Source: Saprospiraceae bacterium (lineage in GTDB: Bacteria; Bacteroidota; Bacteroidia; Chitinophagales; Saprospiraceae). Taken from it: 54,270 nt of DNA. Below, one piece after another: positions 32,872 through 42,265 of the stretch. The stretch lies in NCBI GenBank assembly GCA_016787345.1, contig JAEUUU010000096.1, positions 1-54,270 of the forward strand, given 5' to 3'. Below the pieces are notes generated by a model. It was not told the DNA's origin. It made no database searches and saw only the letters and a list, made by a program, of their open reading frames with translations. The position numbers and the translations under genes were made by a program. Position 1 is the stretch's first letter. The number at the start of each line of letters is the position of its first letter.

Positions 32872-34377
32872 ATGTCCAAATCACTCCACCAGGGCGACTC
32901 TTTTGCGGAAAATACGGGCTGGACTGCGCGGTTGCGCCGTTGGGTGGCGGGGCAGTTGTGGTTTCAGAAATTCAACAATCCCTTGGGTTTGGGGCTGTTG
33001 TTATTGGCGACTTTGCCGGTGTCGTACCTGCTGGCGACGCTGGAGTTGAAGATCGGCGTGGTCTTGTTTCTGGTGCTGGTCGGCTTGCCGCTGGCGGCGT
33101 TCTGCCTGGTCAACATCACCTTTGCTATCGGCATGATGCTGATGGTGGCGCTGATGGTCGTGTTTGGCGCAAAATACACGTCGGCGCCCATCGGCACGGT
33201 GCTCGACCTGTTGATTCTGATCAGTGCGGTCGGGATTTTGTTGCGGCAGATCAAGGAGCGCGACTGGTCTTTTTTGCGTTTTCCGTTGAGTTACATGGTG
33301 TTGATATGGCTGTATTACAACGTATTGCAGGTGCTCAACCCCTGGGCGGAATCGAAGATGGCCTGGTTATTTACGGTACGCAGCGTGGCCATTCAGCAGG
33401 TTGTGTTTTTTATCGGCGCCTATGCCCTGCGCGGCAACAAACCGGGGATTATCCTGCTGCTGAAACTGATTATCGGCCTGTGTTTCGCCTCGGCTTTGTA
33501 CGGACTGAAACAACAGTTTCTGGGGTTCAGTGCGGCGGAAATGGCCTGGGTCATGGCTGATCCGGAGCGTTTCCAGTTGTATTACCAGTGGGGTATGATG
33601 CGCATTCCGTCGTTTTGTTACGACCCCACCACTTTTGGTATTCTGATGGCCTGTTTTGCCGTGTTTTGCCTGGCATTGCTGGCCGGCGGCACCCGATTGG
33701 TTCATAAGATAATGCTGGGAATCATGCTGCTGTTTGCCGTGTGGGCAATGGCTTATACGGGTACCCGAACGGCTTTTGCCTTGCTGCCCATCGGCGCGAT
33801 GTTCTATGCCGGATTGGTGCTCAATCGAAAAGTGTTGTTGATTACCGCTCTGATGGGACTGGCCGGCGCGGCTTTCGTGCTAAAATCGACGAGCAGCGGG
33901 GTGATTTATCGCATACAATCGGCTTTCAAGCCAGGCCAGGACGACTCGATGAACCTGCGCCTCGAAAACCAGAAAAAGATACAACCCTACATTCAAAGCC
34001 ACCCGATCGGCGGCGGCCTGGGCAGCTGCGGGGTCTGGGGCAAACGGTTCAATCCGGACAGCGAACTCTCCGATTTTCCGCACGATTCCAGCTTTGTGCG
34101 CATGGGCGTGGAACTGGGCTGGATCGGACTGATTTTGTATACTTTGCTGCATTATTTCGTCTTACGAACCGGCCTGTACTACTTTGTCCGCTGCCGCGAT
34201 CCGCTGATCAAAGCCATCTACGCCGGCATCACAACCTGGTGTTTTATGCTGGCCGTGGCCTGTTACGTGCAGGAAGCCATTTTGCAACAGCCGATGAACG
34301 TGATTTACAATGTCTTTCTGGCCATTCTGGTCACTTTAAAAAATTTCGATCCGGCATTTTCGAAAACCGACTCCTGA
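32872..34377 (+). CDS. O-antigen ligase/polymerase-like membrane protein (Wzy/WaaL type)
   Basis: The 501-residue inner-membrane protein has about 11-12 helices and a long periplasmic loop after the helix ALMGLAGAAFVLKS, containing MNLRLENQKKIQPYIQSHPIGGGLGSCG and DFPHDSSFVRMGVELGWIGLIL. The pattern of hPxxGxG followed by H(D/N)S is typical of the PF04932 O-antigen ligase domain. These enzymes polymerise or ligate undecaprenol-linked glycans. ATG 32872 follows the small gene's stop by 2 bases; an in-frame TTG at 32866 is possible. The neighbours (flippase, glycosyltransferase, TolC-like protein) support a Wzy-dependent polysaccharide route. Confidence 0.87.
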   Translation: MSKSLHQGDSFAENTGWTARLRRWVAGQLWFQKFNNPLGLGLLLLATLPVSYLLATLELKIGVVLFLVLVGLPLAAFCLVNITFAIGMMLMVALMVVFGAKYTSAPIGTVLDLLILISAVGILLRQIKERDWSFLRFPLSYMVLIWLYYNVLQVLNPWAESKMAWLFTVRSVAIQQVVFFIGAYALRGNKPGIILLLKLIIGLCFASALYGLKQQFLGFSAAEMAWVMADPERFQLYYQWGMMRIPSFCYDPTTFGILMACFAVFCLALLAGGTRLVHKIMLGIMLLFAVWAMAYTGTRTAFALLPIGAMFYAGLVLNRKVLLITALMGLAGAAFVLKSTSSGVIYRIQSAFKPGQDDSMNLRLENQKKIQPYIQSHPIGGGLGSCGVWGKRFNPDSELSDFPHDSSFVRMGVELGWIGLILYTLLHYFVLRTGLYYFVRCRDPLIKAIYAGITTWCFMLAVACYVQEAILQQPMNVIYNVFLAILVTLKNFDPAFSKTDS

Positions 34378-34397
34378 TAGTTGTCAATAGATTTTCT

Positions 34398-35105
34398 ATG
34401 AAAAATATCACCCTTTTTCTTCTTTTTCTAAGCGGCGCGCTGGCAGCCCAAACCACCAGTTACGAAACCATCGTGCAGCCGCTCGACACCAAAGCGCGCG
34501 ATTTTTCGGAATACCTGGTCCAGCTGGCCTGGCAGAACAATCCGGCCAGCGCCATCGCATTTGAAGAAGTGGAAACCGCCCGCGACAAGGCGCGCAATAC
34601 CCGCAAGGAATGGATGCGCGACGTACAGGCCAATTTCAACTTCAATGAAGCCAACCTGCGCGCCGTCGACACCTTTGGCAACGTCTTTTTTCCGCGCTAC
34701 AACATCGGTATCACCCTCAACCTGTTCAACATTCTCAGTCAAAAAGACAAAAACCGTATTGGGAAACGCGACGTCGAGGTCGCCGAACAAAAAGTAAACG
34801 CCCAAATGCTCGCCATACGGGCCGAAACCCTGTCGCGCTATACCCAGTTCAAACTCGCCAAAGACATCCTCAAAACCCGCAGCCTCGTGGAGCAGGAAAC
34901 CTACAACAACTTCATCCTGATACAGCAACTCTATAAAACCGACGAAAAAACCTTCGAAGACTACAACTTCGCCTCCAGCGCCTATTATCAAGCGCAGGAA
35001 GCCCGCATCCGCGCGCAAGCCGATCTGCAACTGGCAAAACTCCACCTCGAAGAAATTATCGGTCTGCGCTGGGAGCAGATTCAGCACCCCGGAAAGGAGG
35101 ACTAA
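34398..35105 (+). CDS. TolC-like outer-membrane efflux family protein, short form
   Basis: The 235-residue protein starts with a signal peptide (MKNITLFLLFLSGALAAQ) and is mostly long coiled-coil helices with Asn/Gln/Ala heptads (SEYLVQLAWQNNPASAIAFEEVETARDKARNTRKEW ... ASSAYYQAQEARIRAQADLQLAKLHLEEIIGL). It carries one TolC-like helical/strand half (FNFNEANLRAVD, FFPRYNIGITLNLFNI) rather than the two of a full ~450-residue TolC, so it would need to oligomerise to form a channel, or is a related periplasmic component. It follows the O-antigen-ligase-like gene by 20 bases and likely belongs to the same polysaccharide operon. The start is set by the signal peptide. Confidence 0.8.
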   Translation: MKNITLFLLFLSGALAAQTTSYETIVQPLDTKARDFSEYLVQLAWQNNPASAIAFEEVETARDKARNTRKEWMRDVQANFNFNEANLRAVDTFGNVFFPRYNIGITLNLFNILSQKDKNRIGKRDVEVAEQKVNAQMLAIRAETLSRYTQFKLAKDILKTRSLVEQETYNNFILIQQLYKTDEKTFEDYNFASSAYYQAQEARIRAQADLQLAKLHLEEIIGLRWEQIQHPGKED

Positions 35106-35163
35106 GAGCCGATCATAATACTCGCATCCTCACATCCTCGAATCCTCACATCCTTGAATTCCC
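35106..35163. repeat. ATCCTC tandem words before the OmpH-like gene
   Basis: The words CTCGCATC, CTCACATC, CTCGAATC, CTCACATC occur in 8-base phase at about 35121-35155. They belong to the same family as the words at 2.4, 10.3, 15.2 and 53.9 kb. No inverted partner is present here. Confidence 0.65.
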
Positions 35164-35171
35164 TACCTTTG
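35164..35171 (+). promoter_or_regulatory. -7 promoter box for the OmpH-like gene (TACCTTTG)
   Basis: TACCTTTG followed by C is an exact TAnnTTTG match, 69 bases before the ATG at 35240. Confidence 0.5.
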
Positions 35172-35239
35172 CCGCGCGCTTGCGCATTTGACGACGCGGG
35201 CGCCAACATCTGTTTGCCAACCACATTTCGTTTGACGCA

Positions 35240-35839
35240 ATGAAGAACCTCCCGCTGATCCTGAGCATCGTCGCCCTGTTGGGAATGGGCCACCTGTATT
35301 ACCTCCACTTTGCCGGCGCCAAATCTGCTTCCGGCCCCGTAGCCATCGTACCGCCCCCTTCGGCCAGCGGCGGCGCCAAAATCGCCTACGTCAACGGCGA
35401 TACCCTCGACGCCAAATACGAATGGCTCAAAGAGCGCAAGGAAGCCATCAACCAGCGCATGGAAAACGCCCAGAAATCGATGGCCGCCAAACAGGAGGCC
35501 TTTCTGCGCGATATGAACAGCCTGCAGGAGCGTTTCGCCCAGGGCAATATGACCCAGGCCGACGCCGAAAAAGAACAGGCCGCCCTGCTCCAGCGCCGCG
35601 ACAAGATCGCCGCCGAAGCCGAACGACTGGAAAAATCTCTGGCCGAAGAACAGGACAAACTCTACAAAGACATCTACTCCGACCTCGAAGCCAAACTCAA
35701 AACCCTGTCGGACCAGATCGGCTACGACTACATCCTCAGCTACTCGCGCGGCGGACAAATCCTGCTGGCCAACGACAGCCTCGATATTACCAACGAAGTG
35801 CTGCAACTGCTCAACGCCCGCGACGAAGAGAAAAAATAA
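35240..35839 (+). CDS. OmpH/Skp-family periplasmic chaperone-like protein
   Basis: The 199-residue protein has an N-terminal membrane anchor or signal (LPLILSIVALLGMGHLYYLHF), a Ser/Pro-rich spacer, the typical opening strand KIAYVNGDTLDAKYEWLK and a long coiled coil (about residues 70-150, with MAAKQEAFLRDMNSLQERFAQGNMTQADAEKEQAALLQRRDKI), ending with the strand segment YDYILSYSRGGQILLANDSLDITNEVLQLLN. Skp-type trimers hold unfolded outer-membrane proteins in the periplasm. The gene has its own -7 box and is followed 6 bases after its stop by an acetyltransferase gene, likely cotranscribed. Confidence 0.9.
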   Translation: MKNLPLILSIVALLGMGHLYYLHFAGAKSASGPVAIVPPPSASGGAKIAYVNGDTLDAKYEWLKERKEAINQRMENAQKSMAAKQEAFLRDMNSLQERFAQGNMTQADAEKEQAALLQRRDKIAAEAERLEKSLAEEQDKLYKDIYSDLEAKLKTLSDQIGYDYILSYSRGGQILLANDSLDITNEVLQLLNARDEEKK

Positions 35840-35845
35840 GTCTGC

Positions 35846-36349
35846 TTGAACCACGCTGCCGTTTCACTCAGACAGGCATCGCCGGCCGAGATTCCGGCCA
35901 TCCGCGATCTCGCCCACCGCATCTGGTGGGCGCACTACCCCGAGATCATCGGGGAAGAACAGGTGCGTTACATGCTCGACCTGAACTACAGCGTCGGCGC
36001 GCTTGAACGGCAGATGGCCGAAGGGCAGCAATTCTGGCTCGTGGAAACGGCCGGCGCCGCGGCGGGTTTTATTGCCGTCAGCAGCCAGGGGCCGGGAGGG
36101 TATTTTATCCACAAATTCTACCTCGACAACGAGCAGCGGGGCCGCGGACTGGGCGCTTCCTCCTTTCAGGCCCTGGCGCTCCGGTTCCCGGATGCCCGGG
36201 AAATCCGCCTGACCGTCAACCGGCAGAATTTCAAAAGCATCAATTTTTATTTCAAAGTCGGGTTTATCATTGAAAAATGCCTCGATATCGACATCGGGTC
36301 GGGTTTTGTGATGAATGATTTTCAAATGCTTTGGCGCCGCCCTGCCTGA
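35846..36349 (+). CDS. GNAT-family N-acetyltransferase
   Basis: The 167-residue protein has the GNAT fold: an N-terminal strand/helix (VSLRQASPAEIPAIRDLAHRIWW), motif A with acetyl-CoA loop (YFIHKFYLDNEQRGRGLGASSFQAL) and the C-terminal segment LTVNRQNFKSINFYFKVGFI with the conserved Asn and FYxKxGF pattern. The substrate is unknown; small amines or protein N-termini are typical. The only suitable start is TTG 35846, 6 bases after the OmpH-like stop, because the next in-frame ATG would remove the first strand. It is probably coupled to the upstream gene. Confidence 0.85.
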   Translation: MNHAAVSLRQASPAEIPAIRDLAHRIWWAHYPEIIGEEQVRYMLDLNYSVGALERQMAEGQQFWLVETAGAAAGFIAVSSQGPGGYFIHKFYLDNEQRGRGLGASSFQALALRFPDAREIRLTVNRQNFKSINFYFKVGFIIEKCLDIDIGSGFVMNDFQMLWRRPA

Positions 36350-36439
36350 ACTTTTTTACCCCGTAGCGGCGTTGTGCGCAACATCATCGCCCGGTAGCGT
36401 AAGGCGATCAAGAACGCCCATCACTTATCACTGTACCCT

Positions 36440-37354
36440 ATGCACACCCGCGCGTACCTCTCGCTTGCCGCCATTTGTCTGATTTGGGGCACTACCTACA
36501 CTGCCATCAAGTTTGCCATTCGCGATTTTCCGCCCTACCTGCTGGTGTTTATGCGACAAACGGCGGCCGGACTGATCCTGCTGGGCGTGGCGCTGGCGCT
36601 GGGCAAATTTTATTTACCCAACCGTAAATACCTCGTTCGCCAGTGTTTCACGGGGCTATGCACCATCACCGGCGGCAACGGATTCATTACCTGGGGTATG
36701 CAGCACGTTCCTTCCGGGCTTGCCTCCATCATCGGGTCGCTGACGCCCATCGTGGTGCTGCTCATCAACCTGTTCTGGGGCCAGGCCGAGCGCCCCAACC
36801 GGCGCATGTTGTCGGGAATATTGCTGGGTTTTATCGGGGTCGTGGTCATTTTCAGCGACGGGTGGCAAAACTTTTTTCAGCCCGATTATGTGCTGGGCGT
36901 ACTGGGTTGTTTCGGCTCCTGCCTCACCTGGTCGCTGGGCACCGTGATGGCCAAACGCTGGAATGCGCCGGGGGTGTCGCCCATCCTGAATGCCGGTCTG
37001 CAAATCACCGCCGGCGGGTTGGGCGGCGGATTATTGAGTTTGTTATTCGACCGTTCGCACGTCATTCACCACACTTTTGAGGGCTGGGCGGCGCTTTTGT
37101 ACCTGGTGGTGTTCGGTTCGGCATTGGCTTTTACGTTGTACATGTATGCCTTGAAGCATTTGAGCGCCACGGTGTCGTCGTTGTACACCTACATCAATCC
37201 CATTGTCGCCATTGTATTCGGCTGGTTGTGGCTGAATGAGCACCTTACTGCCTGGGAATTGGCCGGTATGGGCGTCACACTGGCGGGTGTTTGGCTGGTC
37301 AACCAGGGCGCCCGCCTGCAAACGCAGGCTGCGCTGAAAGGCCCTGTCCGCTGA
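36440..37354 (+). CDS. EamA-family (drug/metabolite) transporter
   Basis: The 304-residue protein has ten predicted helices in two EamA repeats: IWGTTYTAIKFAIRDFPPYLLVFMRQTAAGLILLG opens the first and CLTWSLGTVMAKRWNAPGVSPILNAGLQ the second. The final repeat segment LSATVSSLYTYINPIVAIVFGWLWLNEHL is typical. These transporters export or exchange metabolites such as amino acids; the substrate is not predictable. It ends 2 bases from the convergent CNNM/HlyC-type gene. Confidence 0.9.
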   Translation: MHTRAYLSLAAICLIWGTTYTAIKFAIRDFPPYLLVFMRQTAAGLILLGVALALGKFYLPNRKYLVRQCFTGLCTITGGNGFITWGMQHVPSGLASIIGSLTPIVVLLINLFWGQAERPNRRMLSGILLGFIGVVVIFSDGWQNFFQPDYVLGVLGCFGSCLTWSLGTVMAKRWNAPGVSPILNAGLQITAGGLGGGLLSLLFDRSHVIHHTFEGWAALLYLVVFGSALAFTLYMYALKHLSATVSSLYTYINPIVAIVFGWLWLNEHLTAWELAGMGVTLAGVWLVNQGARLQTQAALKGPVR

Positions 37355-37356
37355 TC

Positions 37357-38661
37357 TTAGCCTTCATCCTTCGGGATCAGTTTGATTTTGAACGAGGTGA
37401 GAATGTTCTGCCGGCGTTCGAGCACCGTGATCTCGTAGGGTTGCACGGTAAACGGCCCGTCGTTGGACGGTATCCGGCCGAAACGATTGAGCACCAGGCC
37501 GTTGAGTGTGTTGTACTGCCGGCTTTCGGGAAAAGGTGCGGGCAGAAAATTGTTGACGTCGTGCAGCGGCGCGATGCCGTTGACGACGAAAGTATCCTCG
37601 CCCTCCTGTTTGATGACCGGCAGCGGTTCGTCGTCGTATTCGTCCTGAATTTCGCCGACCAGTTCTTCCAGAATATCCTCCATAGCGATCAGGCCCTCGG
37701 TGCCGCCGTATTCGTCGATCACGATGCCGACGTGGGCTTTTTTCAACTGAAATTCTTTCAGGGTGCGGTTGAGGCGGGTGGTGGCGTACACGTACAGGAT
37801 GGGGCGCATCAGGCTGCGGAGCGTCCATTCTTCGCCCTGTGCATTGGCCCGGAAAACATCTTTGGCATACACTACGCCGAGCACCGTATCGATGTCTTCT
37901 TCAAACACCGGGATGCGGGAATAACCGTTTTCAATGACGGCTTTGAGGATTTCCTCGCGGGGCGTATCGGCTTCGAGGGCAAAAATACTGACCCGGGGCA
38001 CCATGACCTGCTGGGCGGTGATTTCTGAAAAATCGAAGGCTTTCTGGATGATCTGGAAGTTGTCTTCCTTGATGGCTCCGCTCTTTTGGCTTTCGCGCAT
38101 CAGGAGGCGGAGTTCTTCGGCGCTGTGGGCTTCGTGCTCATCGGCGGGTTCGAGGCCGATCAGGCGGAGAATAACGTTCGAAAAGCCGTTGAGCAGCCAG
38201 ATAAAGGGCCGGAACAGGAAAAAGAAGGCTTTCATCGGCACCGAAACGGCCAGCGTGGTTTCTTCCGGCTTGCGGATGGCCAGCGATTTGGGCGCCAGCT
38301 CGCCGAACACGATGTGCAAAACAGTAATCAGGGCAAAAGATATCGGCAGGGCGATCTGGTGGGCTAGTTCTTCCGACAACTCGATGCCCATGGCATGCAT
38401 CATCGCCAGCAGCAGCTTTGAGACGACCGGTTCGCCGATCCAGCCCAGACCCAGGCTCGCCAGGGTGATCCCCAGCTGGGTGGCGCTGAGGTAGGCGTCG
38501 AGGCGATTGAGAATGCCCTGGGCGATTCCCGCCATACGGTTGCCTTTTTGGGCGCGCAGCTCGATCTGTGAATAGCGCACCTTGACGATGGCAAATTCGG
38601 CGGCTACGAAGAAACCATTGAGGGCAACGAGAAATAAGGTGAGGAATATGTCGAAAAGCAT
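37357..38661 (-). CDS. CNNM/HlyC-CorC family membrane protein with CBS pair
   Basis: The 434-residue protein has an N-terminal DUF21/CNNM membrane domain with about four helices (DIFLTLFLVALNGFFVAAEFAIVK ... LPISFALITVLHIVFGELAPKSLA), a CBS pair (about residues 200-330: VMVPRVSIFALEADTP..., ...YSRIPVFEEDIDTVLGVVYAKDV, KKAHVGIVIDEYGGTEGLIAMEDILEELVGEI) and a C-terminal CorC_HlyC domain (NTLNGLVLNRFGRIP). These proteins are linked to magnesium or cobalt export. ATG 38661 begins the first helix; the longer frame upstream is not convincing. It is convergent with the EamA gene. Confidence 0.93.
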   Translation of the reverse strand: MLFDIFLTLFLVALNGFFVAAEFAIVKVRYSQIELRAQKGNRMAGIAQGILNRLDAYLSATQLGITLASLGLGWIGEPVVSKLLLAMMHAMGIELSEELAHQIALPISFALITVLHIVFGELAPKSLAIRKPEETTLAVSVPMKAFFFLFRPFIWLLNGFSNVILRLIGLEPADEHEAHSAEELRLLMRESQKSGAIKEDNFQIIQKAFDFSEITAQQVMVPRVSIFALEADTPREEILKAVIENGYSRIPVFEEDIDTVLGVVYAKDVFRANAQGEEWTLRSLMRPILYVYATTRLNRTLKEFQLKKAHVGIVIDEYGGTEGLIAMEDILEELVGEIQDEYDDEPLPVIKQEGEDTFVVNGIAPLHDVNNFLPAPFPESRQYNTLNGLVLNRFGRIPSNDGPFTVQPYEITVLERRQNILTSFKIKLIPKDEG

Positions 38662-38859
38662 AAACGGTCGGTTCTGTAAAAATTCGGAGGGACAAAAAAC
38701 GGAACTTTTGCGCAGCCGGGGGGAAGAATGCCCTTTTTTTGCGAACTTCAACTTTCTTGCCCCGCTTTTCCCGCTTAAAAAACCGAAGTTTCGGAAGTTT
38801 ACCGGCGAAAAACCACCTTTACCCGGTGCTTTTATACAACACAACCATACTTGATCGAC

Positions 38860-40725
38860 ATGCTTTCACCCGCCGACATTCGCGCCCGCCGCTGGCTGAT
38901 TCTGGGTTTGACCCTCGCTTTCCTGACGTCATTCTTGAGTTTTGAACGCTGGCGCGGCGAACTCGATGGCGGCGATTCGCTGGGCTACTACCTCCATTTG
39001 CCGGCTACGCTGCTCTACGGCGACAATGGCAATTACGAAAAAACGCTTACTGCCGCGCACAAACAGATCAAATACGTACCCGATCCGAAGGAGCAAATCA
39101 GCAATACCGAGCCGGCGCCGCTGGGTCGCCACGTCCGCTGGCCGGTGGGGGTGGCGGTTATGACTTCGCCGTTTTTTGGCATGGCGCATCTGTACTGCCT
39201 GGTCAGCGGCGCCTATCCTGCCGACGGTTTTTCGCTGCCGTATCGCTTTTTCGCCGGTTTGGCGCCGATGTTTTACGTTTTATGGGGTTTTTGGGCCTTG
39301 TTCGGCGTGTTGAGGCGGTATTACTCCCTCGAAATCACGATCGTGACCCTGCTTACCCTGGCACTGGGCACCAACCTGTTCTATTTCGCGGCATTCCACA
39401 ATTTTATGGCCCACGCCTTCCTGTTCGGCCTGATTGCCTGGCTGCTCGAACGCACGATCCGGTTTTGGGACGCGCCGGGCATACGCGGCGCGGCATGGCT
39501 GGGCCTGATCGGCGGTTTTATTGCCCTGACCCGCCTGCACGATGCGCTCGTGATGCTGGTCCCTGTCCTTTGGGGTGTCGACACTTGGGCAAAATTGCGC
39601 GAGCGGGTGGTTTTTCTGCTCGGCAAAGCGCACTGGATGGCCCTGGCCGCATTGATCGGCCTGATTATCCTGATCCCGCAGTCGATGTATTACAAAACGG
39701 TGAGCGGTCAATGGTGGTGGTATGCCTATGGCAACGAGAAGCTCGACCTGCGCCATCCGCACATATTGGGCGGCTGGTTTGATTACAAAAACGGCTGGCT
39801 GATTTATACCCCGATCATGGCTTTGTCGCTGCTGGGCATATTTTGGATGAAACGTTATGTGCGGCCGGCCCTCACGCCGCTACTGATCGTGTTGCCGCTG
39901 CACGTGTACATCGCTTACAGCTGGTGGTGCTGGTTTTACACCAACGGATATGGCTCCCGCCCGATGGTGGATTTGTACCCCTTGCTGGCCCTGTCGCTGG
40001 CGGCATTTTATCAGATCAGTTGGCGAGGCCTGGTCGGCAAAATCGCCCTGGGCGTCCTGCTGGTCTTTTGCAGCTGGCTCAACATCTTTCAGGTTTGGCA
40101 ATTCCATGTTGGTTTGATCTGGTCGGAATATGAAAACCGGGCGCATTTTTGGGAAATGTTGGGCAAAACAAAAACCTCCCGCAATGCCCTGATCGCCTGG
40201 AGTTCGCGGGAGCGCCAGCCCCGGACGCCGCCGGTATTCGTCGGCAAACTGGGCGAAAACGGCTGCGAAGACTCCACAGGAACCCACTTCGTACGGGAGC
40301 CGAAGCATGGCGGCAACTTCGCCATCCGGATGGACGAACAGGAATTCGGCGGAGAAGTCATCAGTCCGCCCGGCTCGCTCAAAGACGCCCGGGCAGGCGA
40401 CTGGATACGCGTTTCCGTCTGGGGATACGTACCGGGCCGCACCAAACTCTGGGACCAATTCGGCATGGCCGTTCTGACAGTCACCTTCCACGATAGCGAC
40501 GGTAAAATCATACACGACAGGGCCTTGCGCATCGCGCCGCAAATCGGCAATCCGGAAGGCTCCATCTGGAATGCCGGCGCCACCGACCAGTGGGGAGAAG
40601 CGAGCTATTTCGTGCAGATTCCAAAGGATTTTTCACCGGAAGGCTTTGTGAAAGCTTACGTCTGGAACCCCCGTCGGGAAAAACTGTTTATTGACGACCT
40701 CGGCATGGAACTTTGGCGACAATGA
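38860..40725 (+). CDS. Large multi-span membrane protein, GT-C glycosyltransferase-like
   Basis: The 621-residue protein has an early periplasmic loop with acidic residues after helix one (RWRGELDGGDSLGYYLHLPATLLYG), as in GT-C sugar transferases, then about 10-12 helices (for example YYSLEITIVTLLTLALGTNLFYFAAFHNFMAHAF, AWLGLIGGFIALTRLHDALVMLVPVLW) and a soluble C-terminal beta domain from about residue 450 (CEDSTGTHFVREPKHGGNFAIRMDEQ ... IRVSVWGYVP) that looks like a carbohydrate-binding-like jelly roll. A lipid-linked sugar transferase role is inferred from topology only. I choose ATG 38860; TTG 38851 is an alternative. It stands alone between divergent CNNM and the fabH gene. Confidence 0.75.
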   Translation: MLSPADIRARRWLILGLTLAFLTSFLSFERWRGELDGGDSLGYYLHLPATLLYGDNGNYEKTLTAAHKQIKYVPDPKEQISNTEPAPLGRHVRWPVGVAVMTSPFFGMAHLYCLVSGAYPADGFSLPYRFFAGLAPMFYVLWGFWALFGVLRRYYSLEITIVTLLTLALGTNLFYFAAFHNFMAHAFLFGLIAWLLERTIRFWDAPGIRGAAWLGLIGGFIALTRLHDALVMLVPVLWGVDTWAKLRERVVFLLGKAHWMALAALIGLIILIPQSMYYKTVSGQWWWYAYGNEKLDLRHPHILGGWFDYKNGWLIYTPIMALSLLGIFWMKRYVRPALTPLLIVLPLHVYIAYSWWCWFYTNGYGSRPMVDLYPLLALSLAAFYQISWRGLVGKIALGVLLVFCSWLNIFQVWQFHVGLIWSEYENRAHFWEMLGKTKTSRNALIAWSSRERQPRTPPVFVGKLGENGCEDSTGTHFVREPKHGGNFAIRMDEQEFGGEVISPPGSLKDARAGDWIRVSVWGYVPGRTKLWDQFGMAVLTVTFHDSDGKIIHDRALRIAPQIGNPEGSIWNAGATDQWGEASYFVQIPKDFSPEGFVKAYVWNPRREKLFIDDLGMELWRQ

Positions 40726-40806
40726 ACGGCTGATTTTGACAAATAATCGCCAATTTTGTCGGCCTTTTGGCCATACGATAGCACTACCAAACACAACCAC
40801 ATTATC

Positions 40807-41874
40807 ATGCGCAGCAAAATCGCCGGCATCGGCTACTACGTCCCCGAAAAAGTTGTTACCAACGACGATTTGTCCAAAGTAATGGACACCACCGACGAAT
40901 GGATTCAGGAACGCACCGGTATCCAGCAACGCCGCTACGGCAAAAAACATCAGGAAACCACCACTACCATGGCTGCCGCCGCCGCCCGCATCGCTTGCGA
41001 ACGCGCCGGCATCCAACCCGAAGACATCGACTTCATCGTCTTCGCGACGCTGAGCCCCGACTATTATTTCCCCGGCTGCGGCGTGTTGCTCCAGCGCGAA
41101 CTGGGCATCACCCAGCGCGAAGCCGGCGCCCTCGATATCCGCAACCAGTGCTCCGGGTTTGTGTACGCCCTGAGTATTGCCGACCAGTTTGTCAGAACCG
41201 GGACGTACAAAAACGTACTCGTCGTCGGCTCGGAAATGCACTCCATGGGCCTCGATTTCAGCACCCGCGGCCGCAACGTGACGGTCATTTTCGGCGATGG
41301 CGCCGGAGCAGCCATCGTGCAACCCAGCGACGATCCGAACCGGGGCATCCTGGCGACCAAACTGCATTCCGACGGCACCTACGCCGAAAAACTGGCTTTC
41401 ATCAACCCCGGCGCACACGGCGGTTATCATTTTAATAAAATGGGCGAAGCCACCGATTTCGGCTTCCCGCCGGAAGATACCTACGGCGAAATTTTCATCA
41501 CCCCGCGCATGATCGAAACGGGCCAGTATTACCCCAACATGGAAGGACAATTCGTCTTCAAACTGGCCGTGCAAAAATTCCCCGAGGTCATCCACGAAGC
41601 CCTGAAAGAAGCCGGCCTGCAAGCCTCCGACATCAATATGCTCATCCCGCACCAGGCCAATCTGCGCATCAGCCAGTTTGTTCAGAAAATTCTGGGCCTG
41701 CGCGACGACCAGGTCTGGAACAATATCCAGCGCTACGGCAACACCACCGCCGCCTCGGTGCCCATCGCCCTGTGCGAAGCCTGGGAGGCCGGCAAAATCA
41801 AAGAAGGCGACCTGGTGTGTCTCGCCGCTTTCGGTTCGGGCTTTACCTGGGGTTCAGCCTTGATCCGGTGGTGA
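40807..41874 (+). CDS. fabH: 3-oxoacyl-ACP synthase III (FabH-like), canonical active site
   Basis: The 355-residue enzyme has the full Cys-His-Asn triad: Cys115 in IRNQCSGF, His near 282 in LIPHQANLRI and Asn near 312 in YGNTTAASVP, plus AFGSGFTWGSALIRW at the end. It starts fatty acid chains by condensing an acyl-CoA with malonyl-ACP. It is longer than E. coli FabH (317 residues) because of an insertion in the middle (about residues 195-240, GAHGGYHFNKMGEATDFG...), seen in a subgroup of KAS III proteins, so a specialised substrate is possible. ATG 40807 is the first start in the FabH N-terminus (MRSKIAGIGYYVPEKVV). It contrasts with the altered homologue at 14.1 kb. Confidence 0.9.
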   Translation: MRSKIAGIGYYVPEKVVTNDDLSKVMDTTDEWIQERTGIQQRRYGKKHQETTTTMAAAAARIACERAGIQPEDIDFIVFATLSPDYYFPGCGVLLQRELGITQREAGALDIRNQCSGFVYALSIADQFVRTGTYKNVLVVGSEMHSMGLDFSTRGRNVTVIFGDGAGAAIVQPSDDPNRGILATKLHSDGTYAEKLAFINPGAHGGYHFNKMGEATDFGFPPEDTYGEIFITPRMIETGQYYPNMEGQFVFKLAVQKFPEVIHEALKEAGLQASDINMLIPHQANLRISQFVQKILGLRDDQVWNNIQRYGNTTAASVPIALCEAWEAGKIKEGDLVCLAAFGSGFTWGSALIRW

Positions 41875-42020
41875 TTTTTTGGGGTGAATTGGTGAATTGG
41901 TGAGGTGGTGATGGGGCCGGCGCACGAAAGGGCCGTAAACATCCATCTTCCTGAATTTGGGGGATTGATATAAACATCATGCCGCGATGCGGCACATATT
42001 CGCCCCGTCTTTGCCCATTG

Positions 42021-42134
42021 CTACATATGTTTTGCCGCGATGCGGCTCGGGGGCCCATTGATTCTGGTATCATTTCCCTTGAATCCGCCGGGATACACTA
42101 TCCCAACTGCCGCATCGCGGCAAAACGTATGTAG
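42021..42134. mobile_element. Miniature element with 26-base inverted ends, intact copy
   Basis: The left end 42021-42046 (CTACATATGTTTTGCCGCGA then TGCGGC) and right end 42109-42134 are inverted copies with one mismatch. The 114-base element has no coding capacity. I call it MITE-like or REP-like on structure only; no target duplication could be fixed. Confidence 0.6.
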
Positions 42135-42265
42135 GTGATGGGGCCGGGAAGTTGGCCCGACAAGGCGCACGAAAGGGCTGCAAACATCCATCTTCCTGAA
42201 TTTGGGGGATTGATTTAAACATCATGCCGCGATGCGGCACATATTCGCCCCGTCTTTGCCCTTTG

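Noticed and set aside
33741-34397. Long upstream extension of the TolC-like frame inside the O-antigen-ligase-like gene
   Set aside because: The extension is out of frame with a well-supported membrane protein; the signal peptide at 34398 marks the true start.
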